Source of the DNA: JBBAGE01 sp041655055
Lineage (GTDB): Bacteria; Pseudomonadota; Alphaproteobacteria; Rhodobacterales; Rhodobacteraceae
Length of the DNA: 9,744 bases
Assembly (NCBI GenBank): GCA_041655055.1
Contig: JBBAGE010000091.1
Coordinates: forward strand, 1-9,744
Direction of reading: 5' to 3'
Both the position numbers and the translations under genes were made by a program. The notes beneath the pieces were generated by a model. That model made no database searches. It was given only the letters and a program-made list of their open reading frames with translations, and was not told where the DNA came from. Below, piece after piece: positions 1 to 7,573 of the stretch; position 1 is the first letter of the stretch; every line of letters starts with the position of its first letter.

Positions 1-1952
1 TAGGGGGCCAGCGTCGCGGTGAAATCGCGCTGAAAACGGCTGTTATCGGGCGCAAGCAACCGCGCGGCATAAGCGCAGGCGGCATCTTCATAGGCGGTGT
101 TTACATCCTCCCAACGGCTGTGCTCTTTCGCTTCACGCAGGGATTTGACGATATAGGGCAGGAACCGCTGTTCCATCTGCGCCAAACTGGCGGGGGTGTG
201 CGTTTCGGGCCAGATCCCGGCAAGGGATTGATAAATCAACCACTCGGTCGCGGGCGCAATCCCGCCCTGCCCCGCCCAGCCGCGCCAGCGGGCCACGGCC
301 TGCAACCAATCCCCCGGCGCTTCGGCCAGCGCATAAAGCCGGGCGCGCGCATCCTCGCCGCGCTTGGTGTCATGGGTAGCGGTGGCGTTCAATCCGCGCC
401 GCGCCGACAAGGCCCGGTGAACATGCGCGGCACCTGCAGGCGGGTGGCCGGGATCGTCGCCCACTTCGTTTCGCGCCAGCATGGCGGTGTGGCGGTAAAA
501 CACGGTATCCTCGACCGCTTTGGCCATCACCGGGCCGCTAAGCTGTTGAAACCGCAGCCGCGATTCCTGCGCACCGGGCATCGCAAGTGCGGCCAGCACT
601 GCCTGCGCATCAGCCCCCGCATGCAAGGCCGCGGCGTGCAACATCTGCATTGATGCCGGGTCAAAGCCGCGCGCATCGCCATAGGCGCGGTAAACTGGCA
701 GCGCCACGATCAATTCCACCAGCCCCGCGCGCACCCGCGCCGGTGGCAGTTCGGTAAAAGGCGCCAGAAGCGCGCAAAGCCGCGTCAATTCCCCGTGAAA
801 ATTATGGGTCACGATCTCGCGTTTCGCTTGGTCGCGGGCCTGATGCCAATCGGGCGCATCCGCAATGGCACGAAAGCCGCGATCAAGCACGCCTGCCCCA
901 TCGGGTGGCACCAACAAATCGGACATGGCGGCGATGAATTCATATCCCGTCGTGCCCGCAACCGGCCAATCGAGGGGCAGATTTTCGCCGCGCGCCAGTA
1001 TTTTTTCCACGATAATCCAGCAATCCGGCCCGCAAATCTGGCGTAATTTGCGCAAATAGGCGGCAGGATCGGCCAGCCCATCGATATGATCGATCCGCAG
1101 CCCCGCGATCAGACCCTGATGCAGCAATTCCAGCACCAGCCGGTGGATATCGGCAAAGACATGCTGCGCCTCGACCCTTGTGCCGACAAGGCCGCTCACC
1201 TCAAAAAACCGCCGATACCCAAGGGATTCGCGCGCGCTGCGCCATGGCATCAGCCGCCATGGCTGCGCGGCGTGCAGGCGGTGCAACAGCGCCGCATCGC
1301 GCGACAGATCGGCCAAGGCTGCGTTCAGGGCGCGGCCATCGCGGCGGATCAGCGCCTGCATCGCCGCGTGAAAATCCGCGCGTGGTGTGGCGGCCAGTGC
1401 GGCGCATTTTGCGAACACATCCCCCGGCAACAGGCCATAGCTTTGCGGGGTCAGCGGCCATTCCTGCCCCGCCGCGCGCATCACCAGCCCCACCCCGTCT
1501 GCTGCCACGCCCAGCGTGATCTCGCCCGCCTGCAGGGCCGATGCAAAATCGCCCTCCAACACCGGCAGGGTCAGCGGCCCGCGCCAATCGATATCGAAAT
1601 GCCCCGCATAATGCGCCGATTGCCCCCGTTCAAGCACATCGCGCCACCACGGATTTTCCGGCAGCGCCGCCATATGATTGGGCACGATATCAAGCACGAT
1701 CCCCATGGCGTGACGCGATGCGGCGGTGCTCAGCCGCTCAAACCCGGCGCGGCCACCCAGATCGGGATCGATCTCGTTGAAATCGGTGGTATCATAGCCA
1801 TGGGTCGATCCCCGCGCTGCCGCGAAAATTGGCGACAGGTAAAGATGGCTGATCCCCAGCCGTTGCAGATACGGCAAGATCGCGATCGCCGCATCGAAAT
1901 CCATCCCGCCGCGCAATTGCAGCCGGTATGTGGCGCGCAGGGGAATGCTCAT
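1..1952 (-). CDS. treY: Maltooligosyl trehalose synthase TreY, C-terminus cut off by the window edge
   Basis: TreY (GH13_26 type) is a cytoplasmic enzyme that rearranges the terminal alpha-1,4 bond at the reducing end of a malto-oligosaccharide into an alpha,alpha-1,1 bond, giving maltooligosyl trehalose, the substrate of TreZ. The reading frame is open for 650 codons to the window edge. Visible motifs are YRLQL (residues 9-13), GSTHGYD (48-54), VPNHM (90-94), GLRIDHIDG with the presumed nucleophile Asp288, WIIVEKIL with the presumed acid/base Glu316, GTTGYEF (333-339) and ATHDTKRGEDARAR with Asp528. The last set is very typical of TreY. The start is the ATG at 1952-1950, which overlaps the malQ stop as ATGA and has a GAGAGG ribosome-binding site 8 bases upstream. 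The family's C-terminal PGVPD-type and DPDNRRP-type motifs are not present and should lie beyond the left edge. The final two bases, TA, would fit a Tyr codon. Confidence 0.95.
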   Translation of the reverse strand, partial: MSIPLRATYRLQLRGGMDFDAAIAILPYLQRLGISHLYLSPIFAAARGSTHGYDTTDFNEIDPDLGGRAGFERLSTAASRHAMGIVLDIVPNHMAALPENPWWRDVLERGQSAHYAGHFDIDWRGPLTLPVLEGDFASALQAGEITLGVAADGVGLVMRAAGQEWPLTPQSYGLLPGDVFAKCAALAATPRADFHAAMQALIRRDGRALNAALADLSRDAALLHRLHAAQPWRLMPWRSARESLGYRRFFEVSGLVGTRVEAQHVFADIHRLVLELLHQGLIAGLRIDHIDGLADPAAYLRKLRQICGPDCWIIVEKILARGENLPLDWPVAGTTGYEFIAAMSDLLVPPDGAGVLDRGFRAIADAPDWHQARDQAKREIVTHNFHGELTRLCALLAPFTELPPARVRAGLVELIVALPVYRAYGDARGFDPASMQMLHAAALHAGADAQAVLAALAMPGAQESRLRFQQLSGPVMAKAVEDTVFYRHTAMLARNEVGDDPGHPPAGAAHVHRALSARRGLNATATHDTKRGEDARARLYALAEAPGDWLQAVARWRGWAGQGGIAPATEWLIYQSLAGIWPETHTPASLAQMEQRFLPYIVKSLREAKEHSRWEDVNTAYEDAACAYAARLLAPDNSRFQRDFTATLAP

Positions 1953-3754
1953 CGGCGTGGCCTCTCATCCATCATGGCCTCGGTCACGGCGCGAAAACGC
2001 GGATGGGCTGCGATCTGATCCACAGGCACCGGCGCACGCCGGCGCCAATTGGGATAGCTGTCGGTCGTGCCGGGCAGGTTCGTCGCCTGCCAAGGCCCGA
2101 CCAGATCGGCAAGCCGCACCCCCGCCAGTTTCGCCGGCGTGCGCGCGATGAATCGATGCGCAGCCACCAGCACCGCCACCGGCAAGACCGGCGCATCGGC
2201 GGCCGCGCGATCAGCGGGCAGGATCGCTTCATCCGCCAAGGCGGCAATCATGGCCCGGCGCGCAAGCGTGCGGGCGGTGTAATCATCCACCCCCGCATCC
2301 GCCAGCCCATGGGCGGCACGCAACCGGATATCCTCGGCCTGCCACCACCCGGCGAGGGTTGGCAGATCATGGGTCGAAAGACAGGCCATCGCCCATTGCG
2401 GATAGGATCCGGGCGGCGTGAAACCGGCATCATCCTGTTCGAACTGCATGATCCGATAGGAAAAGATCCCCGCCGCCTGCATCGCCTCGCGAAAACCATC
2501 GGGGACAAAACCCAGATCCTCGCCAATCACAAGGGCGCGGTGGCGATGCGACTGGGCCGCAAGCAATCGCAGCCGATCGGCGAAAGCATAGCGCAGATGC
2601 GCGCCCATCGCCGGACTTGCACCCTCGGGTATCACGAAAAGCTGCCACAGCCCCATGACATGATCCATACGCAGCGCCCCTGCCGCGCCAAGCTGCGCGT
2701 CGATCATGGCACGAAACTTGTGCGCGCCCTGGCCTGCCTGCGGATGGGGCACGGCAAGGCCCCAATCCTGCCCATCTGTCGCAAATATATCGGGCGGTGC
2801 CCCGATGCGCAGCTCCGCCAGCACCGCGCCCGGCGCGCCCCAGACGGCCGAGCCATCGGGCGCATCACCCACCGCCAGATCAAGAAAGAGGCCGATCCGC
2901 ATTCCCGCCGCCAGCGCGGTTTTCTGCACCTGCGCCAGTTGGCGCGCAGCCAGCCACTGCTGCCATTGCTGAAATCTGATGGCGTCTGCATGGGCGCGGA
3001 CGAAACGCGCAACAGTGCGGCCTCTGCGGTCGTGAAAGGCCTCGGGCCATTGCGTCCAGCCCGCGCCATGACCTTGCGCCACCATGTGATGCGATATGGC
3101 CTCAAACAACGCGTGATCATGCAGCGCCGCGCCGCCGGTGACGCAAAAGGCATCGAAATCGGTGCGAAGCTGGTCATCATGCCCAAAGGGGCGGGACGCG
3201 AATATCTGGCCCAAGGCAGCGTATTTATCGCGCGCCACCTTGGGATAATCGATCAACGGGCCAGCATCGGGAACGGGTTCAGGCGGCGGGACGCCTTCGA
3301 TATCGTCGAGCGCGATATAAAGCGGGTTCAAAAAGCGCCGGTTTGACGGCGAAAACGGGCTGCAACGGCCGGGATCGGCGCCAAACAGCGCATGAAGCGG
3401 GTTGATGCCGAGAAAATCCGCGCCTGCCTTGGCGGCGATTGCCGCCAGATCGCGCAAATCGCGGAAATCCCCAATCCCGGCATTGCGCGCGGATCGCAAT
3501 TCATAAAGCTGACAAAAGAGGCCCCACGCCCGGCTGCCCTCTAACCATGCCGGGCAATAACAGCGCCCATCGGGCGGCACGCACAGATCGTGCGCCGCAG
3601 GCGGCGCTGCGGGCAGCGTGTCCGGGTCAACGCCCAGCGCGTGCAGGATATGGCCCAGCGTCGCGGCAGGCACATCATGGGTGCGCCCATCCGGCCCCCG
3701 GCGGCGGGTGACGATGCCATGATGCTGGCCAAGGATATCAAGCCGCGCCGTCAT
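1949..3754 (-). CDS. malQ: 4-alpha-glucanotransferase (amylomaltase) MalQ
   Basis: MalQ (GH77) is a cytoplasmic disproportionating enzyme that transfers alpha-1,4-glucan segments between malto-oligosaccharides. Here it probably rebuilds longer chains from the short ones TreY and TreZ leave behind. With the start chosen here the protein has 601 residues, a usual length for proteobacterial MalQ. Motifs include RNAGIGDF (90-97), FSPSNRRFLNPLY (134-146), ALRMDHVMG with nucleophile Asp364, VIGEDLGFVP with acid/base Glu412, STHDLPT with Asp463, and the C-terminal NLPGTTDSYPNWRRR (559-573). I chose the ATG at 3754 because it forms an ATGA overlap with the treZ stop, like the two neighbouring junctions, and because the family-like N-terminus begins at once (LDILGQHHGI). 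Alternative in-frame starts are ATG at 3769 and TTG at 3778. None of the three has a clear ribosome-binding site, so translation is probably coupled to treZ. Confidence 0.94.
   Translation of the reverse strand: MTARLDILGQHHGIVTRRRGPDGRTHDVPAATLGHILHALGVDPDTLPAAPPAAHDLCVPPDGRCYCPAWLEGSRAWGLFCQLYELRSARNAGIGDFRDLRDLAAIAAKAGADFLGINPLHALFGADPGRCSPFSPSNRRFLNPLYIALDDIEGVPPPEPVPDAGPLIDYPKVARDKYAALGQIFASRPFGHDDQLRTDFDAFCVTGGAALHDHALFEAISHHMVAQGHGAGWTQWPEAFHDRRGRTVARFVRAHADAIRFQQWQQWLAARQLAQVQKTALAAGMRIGLFLDLAVGDAPDGSAVWGAPGAVLAELRIGAPPDIFATDGQDWGLAVPHPQAGQGAHKFRAMIDAQLGAAGALRMDHVMGLWQLFVIPEGASPAMGAHLRYAFADRLRLLAAQSHRHRALVIGEDLGFVPDGFREAMQAAGIFSYRIMQFEQDDAGFTPPGSYPQWAMACLSTHDLPTLAGWWQAEDIRLRAAHGLADAGVDDYTARTLARRAMIAALADEAILPADRAAADAPVLPVAVLVAAHRFIARTPAKLAGVRLADLVGPWQATNLPGTTDSYPNWRRRAPVPVDQIAAHPRFRAVTEAMMDERPRR
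1961..1966 (-). promoter_or_regulatory. Ribosome-binding site for treY
   Basis: The minus strand reads GAGAGG here, 8 bases before the treY ATG. It lies inside the last codons of malQ. The good match and spacing support the ATG at 1952 as the treY start and suggest treY can initiate on its own as well as by coupling to malQ termination. Confidence 0.6.
3751..3754 (-). other. ATGA stop/start overlap, treZ to malQ
   Basis: The TGA ending treZ (3753-3751) shares bases with an ATG at 3754-3752 that is in frame with malQ. No Shine-Dalgarno-like sequence precedes it, so malQ translation probably depends on ribosomes finishing treZ. The same four-base arrangement occurs at 5505-5508 (glgX/treZ) and 1949-1952 (malQ/treY), which is the main argument for choosing this malQ start over the upstream ATG and TTG. 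Confidence 0.65.
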
Positions 3755-5508
3755 GTCGTGATATACCATGCTGCCCAAGGGGGTCTATCGCCCGTGGCAT
3801 GAAGCAATGCGCCATGCGCTGGGGGCAAGCTTTGTTCCCTGTCACCCAGATTGGCGCGCAGATCCAGCACGGCGCCCGCCAGTTCCCATTGCACCGCGAA
3901 AGCACGCCCCCTACAGGCCAGCACCCGGCCCCCGGCTCGCGCATGGGCCAAATGCGGCACGATCCGCGTCTGGCGCAGATGCAGCAGATCGCGCGTTTCG
4001 CGCAATCGCGCCTGACCATCCGTGCTGGCGCAGCGGCCCCAATCAAGCTGCGCCGCCGCAAAGGTGGCGGGGGCGGATGGATCTGGCAACACCCCGCGGT
4101 AACCGCCAAAGCCCGCAAATTCGCGCGCCCGCCCCTTGCGCACCGCATCGGCCAGATCATCCGATACATCGACGAAAAAGGGAAACGGCCGGGTTTCGCC
4201 ATATTCATTGCCCATGAACATCAGCGGTATATGCGGCGAAAGCAGCAAGATCGCCGTCAGTGCCCGCAACGTCGCGGCATCTGTCAGCGCATTCAGCCGC
4301 TCGCCCAGCGCGCGATTGCCGATCTGGTCATGATTTTGCAGAAAATCGATAAAGGCCACCGGCGGCAAATGGCCGCTCGGCTGGCCCCGCGGCGTGCCGG
4401 TTATGGGGGAATTCTCGCCCTGCCAGGCAAACCCCTGCGCCAGCGCGCGGGTAAAAAGGGCTGCGGGTTCATCGGCGAAATCGGCGTAATAGCCATCGAC
4501 CTCGCCGGTGGCGATTACATGGGCGGCATTATGGGCATCGTCATTCCATTCGGCTGTATAAAGCCGGGGCCGCCCGCCGGTGTCGCGCGCATGCAGATGG
4601 GTAAGATTGCGGTTATCCTCGGTGCACAGATGCACCTCGCGATCCGGGAAATGCGCGCGCGCCTGCAGCGCCAGATCATGCAGCACATCGGGCCTGCTAT
4701 CGTCGTGGATCTGGTCGATCGCATCAAGGCGCAGCCCGTCGAGCCGGTATTCCCCCAACCAATAGAGCGCATTTTCGATAAAGAACTGGCGCACCGGGGC
4801 GCGGGTGAAATCGATCGCCGCCCCCCATGGGGTCTGGCGCGTATCGTCAAAAAATCCCGCCGCATAAAGCGGCAGATAATTTCCCTCGGGGCCGAAGTGG
4901 TTATAGACCACATCGAGCAGCACCATCAGCCCGGCCCCCTGCGCGGCGTCGATAAAGGCCTTCATCACCTCGGGCGGGCCATAGGCGTTGTGCGGCGCAT
5001 AGGGCAGCACGCCGTCATAGCCCCAACCGCGTGTGCCGGGAAATTGCGCCACGGGCATGATCTCGATCGCGGTGATGCCCAGCGCTACCAGATGCGGCAG
5101 CCGGGCGATGGCGGCGTGAAATGTCCCCTCGGGGGTGAATGTGCCGATATGCAGCTCATAGATCACCGCTTCATGCCAGGGGCGCGGGCGATGCGGGCTT
5201 TGCCAGTGCCAGGCCTGCGGATCGACCAGAACCGAGGGGCCATGCACATCGCCCGCCTGTGCACGCGCGACCGGATCGGGCACCACGCGGCCCCCCGGCA
5301 GGACAAAGCCATAATGCGTGCCGGCCGGCAAATCATCGCAGATCAGTTCATGCCAACCATCGCCCGAATGCAACATCGCCCGATCGCGCCCCCCGGCGCG
5401 CAGCGCGAGGTTGGGCGCATCGGGCGCCCAGATGCGAAAGCGGGCCTGCCCCGAATCCGACATTACCGCGCCCCATGTGGTTGCAAAGCGATGGGTCCGC
5501 ACGCTCAT
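3751..5508 (-). CDS. treZ: Maltooligosyl trehalose trehalohydrolase TreZ
   Basis: TreZ (GH13_10) hydrolyses the alpha-1,4 bond next to the trehalose end of maltooligosyl trehalose, releasing free trehalose and a shortened glucan in the cytoplasm. The 585 residues are a normal length. An N-terminal beta-sandwich (about 1-100, with FRIWAPDAP at 24-32) precedes the catalytic barrel. Motifs are YELHIGTFTPEGTF (117-130), GWGYDGV (161-167), VVYNHFGPEGNY (200-211), GLRLDAIDQIHDD with presumed nucleophile Asp262, HLCTEDNRN with presumed acid/base Glu297, the TreZ-typical EWNDDAHN (320-327), QNHDQIGNRA with Asp394, and FMGNEYGE (431-438). The start at 5508 gives a family-like beginning (THRFATTWGAV) before the sandwich, overlaps the glgX stop as ATGA, and has GGAAAG 9 bases upstream. 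A later Met16 is possible but would remove conserved N-terminal residues. The gene lies just before malQ and treY, so both trehalose-forming steps are in one operon. Confidence 0.95.
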   Translation of the reverse strand: MSVRTHRFATTWGAVMSDSGQARFRIWAPDAPNLALRAGGRDRAMLHSGDGWHELICDDLPAGTHYGFVLPGGRVVPDPVARAQAGDVHGPSVLVDPQAWHWQSPHRPRPWHEAVIYELHIGTFTPEGTFHAAIARLPHLVALGITAIEIMPVAQFPGTRGWGYDGVLPYAPHNAYGPPEVMKAFIDAAQGAGLMVLLDVVYNHFGPEGNYLPLYAAGFFDDTRQTPWGAAIDFTRAPVRQFFIENALYWLGEYRLDGLRLDAIDQIHDDSRPDVLHDLALQARAHFPDREVHLCTEDNRNLTHLHARDTGGRPRLYTAEWNDDAHNAAHVIATGEVDGYYADFADEPAALFTRALAQGFAWQGENSPITGTPRGQPSGHLPPVAFIDFLQNHDQIGNRALGERLNALTDAATLRALTAILLLSPHIPLMFMGNEYGETRPFPFFVDVSDDLADAVRKGRAREFAGFGGYRGVLPDPSAPATFAAAQLDWGRCASTDGQARLRETRDLLHLRQTRIVPHLAHARAGGRVLACRGRAFAVQWELAGAVLDLRANLGDREQSLPPAHGALLHATGDRPPWAAWYITT

Positions 5509-7571
5509 GGTGACGCGCTTTCCAGCACGATCATGGCGCGGGCCTCGACATGGATCGGGCCCGAAGCTTCGGGGGCATCATGGGTCACGCTGCCCGTTGC
5601 CGTATCCACCAGCACACGCCAAAGGCCGCTATCGGCGGGCAAGGCAAAATCGCACGGCTCGTGCCCCGCATTCATCATCACCAGCAATGCGCCATTCGCA
5701 TCGGCAAGCCAAAGCGCAAGCGCGCGCGTTTCGGGATCATCCCATTGTTCGGGCTGCAAATCTTGGCCGCCGGGATGCAGCCAGCGCGCGGTGGCATCGC
5801 CTTCGGCATGCAAAAAACGTTCGGTCGAAAGCAGCGTGCGGCTTTGACGAATGGCAATCAGCGCGCGGATGAAATCCTGAAAGGCCAGATCGCGCGGATC
5901 GATATCTTGCCATTGCAGCCAGTTCATTTCGTTATCCTGACAATAGGCATTGTTGTTGCCGCCCTGCGAACGGCCGATCTCGTCGCCCATCAGCAGCATC
6001 GGCGTGCCTTGCGACAGCAGCAGCGTGGTGATCAGATTGCGCCGCTGGCGATCGCGCAGCGCCAGGATGGCGGGATCATCGCTGGCCCCCTCGGCCCCGC
6101 AGTTCCAACTGAAATTATGGGAATGACCGTCCTGATTATCTTCGCCATTGGCCTCATTATGTTTGTCGTTATAGCTGACCAGATCCGACAGGGTGAAACC
6201 ATCATGGGCGGTGACGAAATTCACGCTGGCCCATGGCCGCCGCCCGCGCTTTTGAAACAGATGGGCCGATCCCAAAAGCCCGCCAGCCAGATCGCCCGCC
6301 ATACCGGCATCCCCCTTCCAGAAGGCGCGCGTCACATCGCGGTAACGATCATTCCATTCGGCCCAGCCGGGCGGGAAATTGCCAAGCTGATAGCCCCCCG
6401 GCCCGGTATCCCACGGCTCGGCGATCAGTTTTACCCGCGACAGCACCGGATCCTGTCGCGTTGCCTCAAGGAAAACAGCGTCGAGATCGAAACCCTCTTG
6501 CTCGCGGGCCAGCGTGCTGGCCAGATCGAAGCGGAATCCATCGACATGGCATTCCTGCACCCAGTAACGCAGTGAATCCATGATCATCTGCAACACCCGC
6601 GTCTGGCGCAGATCCAGCGCATTGCCGCAGCCGGTGGTGTCGTAATAATAACGCTTATCCTCGGCCAGGCGGTAATAGCTGGCATTGTCGATGCCGCGAA
6701 ACGACAGCGTGGGGCCAAGCTCGTTCCCCTCGGCGGTGTGGTTATAGACCACATCCATGATTACCTCGATCCCGACTTCGTGCAGGCGGCGCACCATCAG
6801 TTTGAATTCATTGATCGATCCGTTGTTGGTCAGATAGCGCGGCGCGGGCGCGAAGAAACCCAAGGTGTTATAGCCCCAGAAATTATGCAGGCCCTTGTCC
6901 ACCAGATAACGGTCATCGAAAAAGGCTTGTGTCGGCAGCAATTCGATCGCCGTCACCCCCAGCCGCACCAGATGATCGATCACATAGGGATCGGCCAGCC
7001 CCTCGAACGTGCCGCGGATCGGTTCGGGCAGGCCGGGATGGCGGGCGGTCATGCCTTTGACATGGGCTTCATAGATGATGGTTTTGGTCCAGGGCGTTTC
7101 GGGCCGATCGTCGCCGCCCCAGGTATGGGTGGGATCGATCACCACGCATTTGGGCATCACAAAGGCAGAATCGCGCCGGTCGAACGACTGATCCCCGCGC
7201 GCATGGCCGATGCGATAACCAAACAGCGCATCATGCCAGCGCAGATTACCCTTGAGCTTGAGCGCATAGGGATCAAGCAGCAGCTTGTTGGGATTGAACC
7301 GGTGGCCCTCTTCGGGGGCATAGGGGCCGTGCACGCGGTAGCCATAGACCTGCCCGGGGCGGATGCGCGGGAAATAGCCATGCCAGACTTCGTGCGTATA
7401 TTCCGGCAGGGCGATGCGCTCCAACTCGCGCCGACCGGTGGGATCAAAGAGGCAAAGTTCAACCTTGGTTGCATTGGCCGAAAACAGCGCGAAATTGACG
7501 CCCGAGGCATCCCAATGCGCGCCCAACGGGAAATCCGAACCCGCGCGGGGATGATTGTCGCGATGTGGCAT
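5505..7571 (-). CDS. glgX: Glycogen debranching enzyme GlgX
   Basis: GlgX (GH13_11, isoamylase type) hydrolyses alpha-1,6 branch points, preferring the short outer chains left by glycogen phosphorylase, and releases linear malto-oligosaccharides. These are suitable substrates for TreY and MalQ. The 688 residues are in the family's normal range. The N-terminal carbohydrate-binding sandwich opens with PLGAHWDASGVNFALFSA (15-32), the usual GlgX/TreX beginning. The catalytic domain shows YEAHVKGMT (167-175), FWGYNTLGFFAP (231-242), VVYNHTAEGNE (274-284), DGFRFDLAS with nucleophile Asp349, LIAEPWDTG with acid/base Glu385, WNDRYRD (406-412), TAHDGFTL with Asp457 and MGDEIGRSQGGNNNAYCQDN (528-547). 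The start at 7571 lies 2 bases after the glgB stop, with a GAGGG ribosome-binding site in the last glgB codons. The stop overlaps the treZ start. GlgX is hard to separate from archaeal-type TreX by motifs alone, but the function is the same class of debranching. Confidence 0.96.
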   Translation of the reverse strand: MPHRDNHPRAGSDFPLGAHWDASGVNFALFSANATKVELCLFDPTGRRELERIALPEYTHEVWHGYFPRIRPGQVYGYRVHGPYAPEEGHRFNPNKLLLDPYALKLKGNLRWHDALFGYRIGHARGDQSFDRRDSAFVMPKCVVIDPTHTWGGDDRPETPWTKTIIYEAHVKGMTARHPGLPEPIRGTFEGLADPYVIDHLVRLGVTAIELLPTQAFFDDRYLVDKGLHNFWGYNTLGFFAPAPRYLTNNGSINEFKLMVRRLHEVGIEVIMDVVYNHTAEGNELGPTLSFRGIDNASYYRLAEDKRYYYDTTGCGNALDLRQTRVLQMIMDSLRYWVQECHVDGFRFDLASTLAREQEGFDLDAVFLEATRQDPVLSRVKLIAEPWDTGPGGYQLGNFPPGWAEWNDRYRDVTRAFWKGDAGMAGDLAGGLLGSAHLFQKRGRRPWASVNFVTAHDGFTLSDLVSYNDKHNEANGEDNQDGHSHNFSWNCGAEGASDDPAILALRDRQRRNLITTLLLSQGTPMLLMGDEIGRSQGGNNNAYCQDNEMNWLQWQDIDPRDLAFQDFIRALIAIRQSRTLLSTERFLHAEGDATARWLHPGGQDLQPEQWDDPETRALALWLADANGALLVMMNAGHEPCDFALPADSGLWRVLVDTATGSVTHDAPEASGPIHVEARAMIVLESASP
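5518..5523 (-). promoter_or_regulatory. Ribosome-binding site for treZ
   Basis: The minus strand reads GGAAAG, 9 bases before the treZ ATG at 5508 and inside the end of glgX. It is a moderate match to the Shine-Dalgarno consensus and favours Met1 over Met16 as the treZ start. Confidence 0.45.
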
Positions 7572-7573
7572 GA

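Noticed and set aside
1984..3186. Several minus-strand open frames of 87 to 160 codons inside malQ in other frames
   Set aside because: They are Arg-, Cys- and Trp-rich out-of-frame readings of a gene whose proper frame shows all its catalytic motifs.
1086..3346. Plus-strand open frames of 310 and 472 codons opposite treY and malQ
   Set aside because: Each is in codon register with the minus-strand gene opposite most of its length (treY and malQ respectively) and is explained by the same lack of TTA, CTA and TCA codons. The products look like non-natural compositions, and the minus strand encodes clear, motif-complete enzymes.
3799..5847. Very long plus-strand open frame (682 codons) opposite treZ
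   Set aside because: Across treZ it is in exact codon register with the minus-strand gene, so it can only be interrupted where treZ uses TTA, CTA or TCA, which are rare in this GC-rich sequence. Its product is rich in Arg, Gln, His and Pro with no recognisable domain, and it runs across the treZ/glgX junction.
7572..7573. Possible internal promoter or terminator between glgB and glgX
   Set aside because: Only 2 bases separate the genes, and I saw no hairpin followed by a T-run or clear -35/-10 pair in the surrounding coding sequence.
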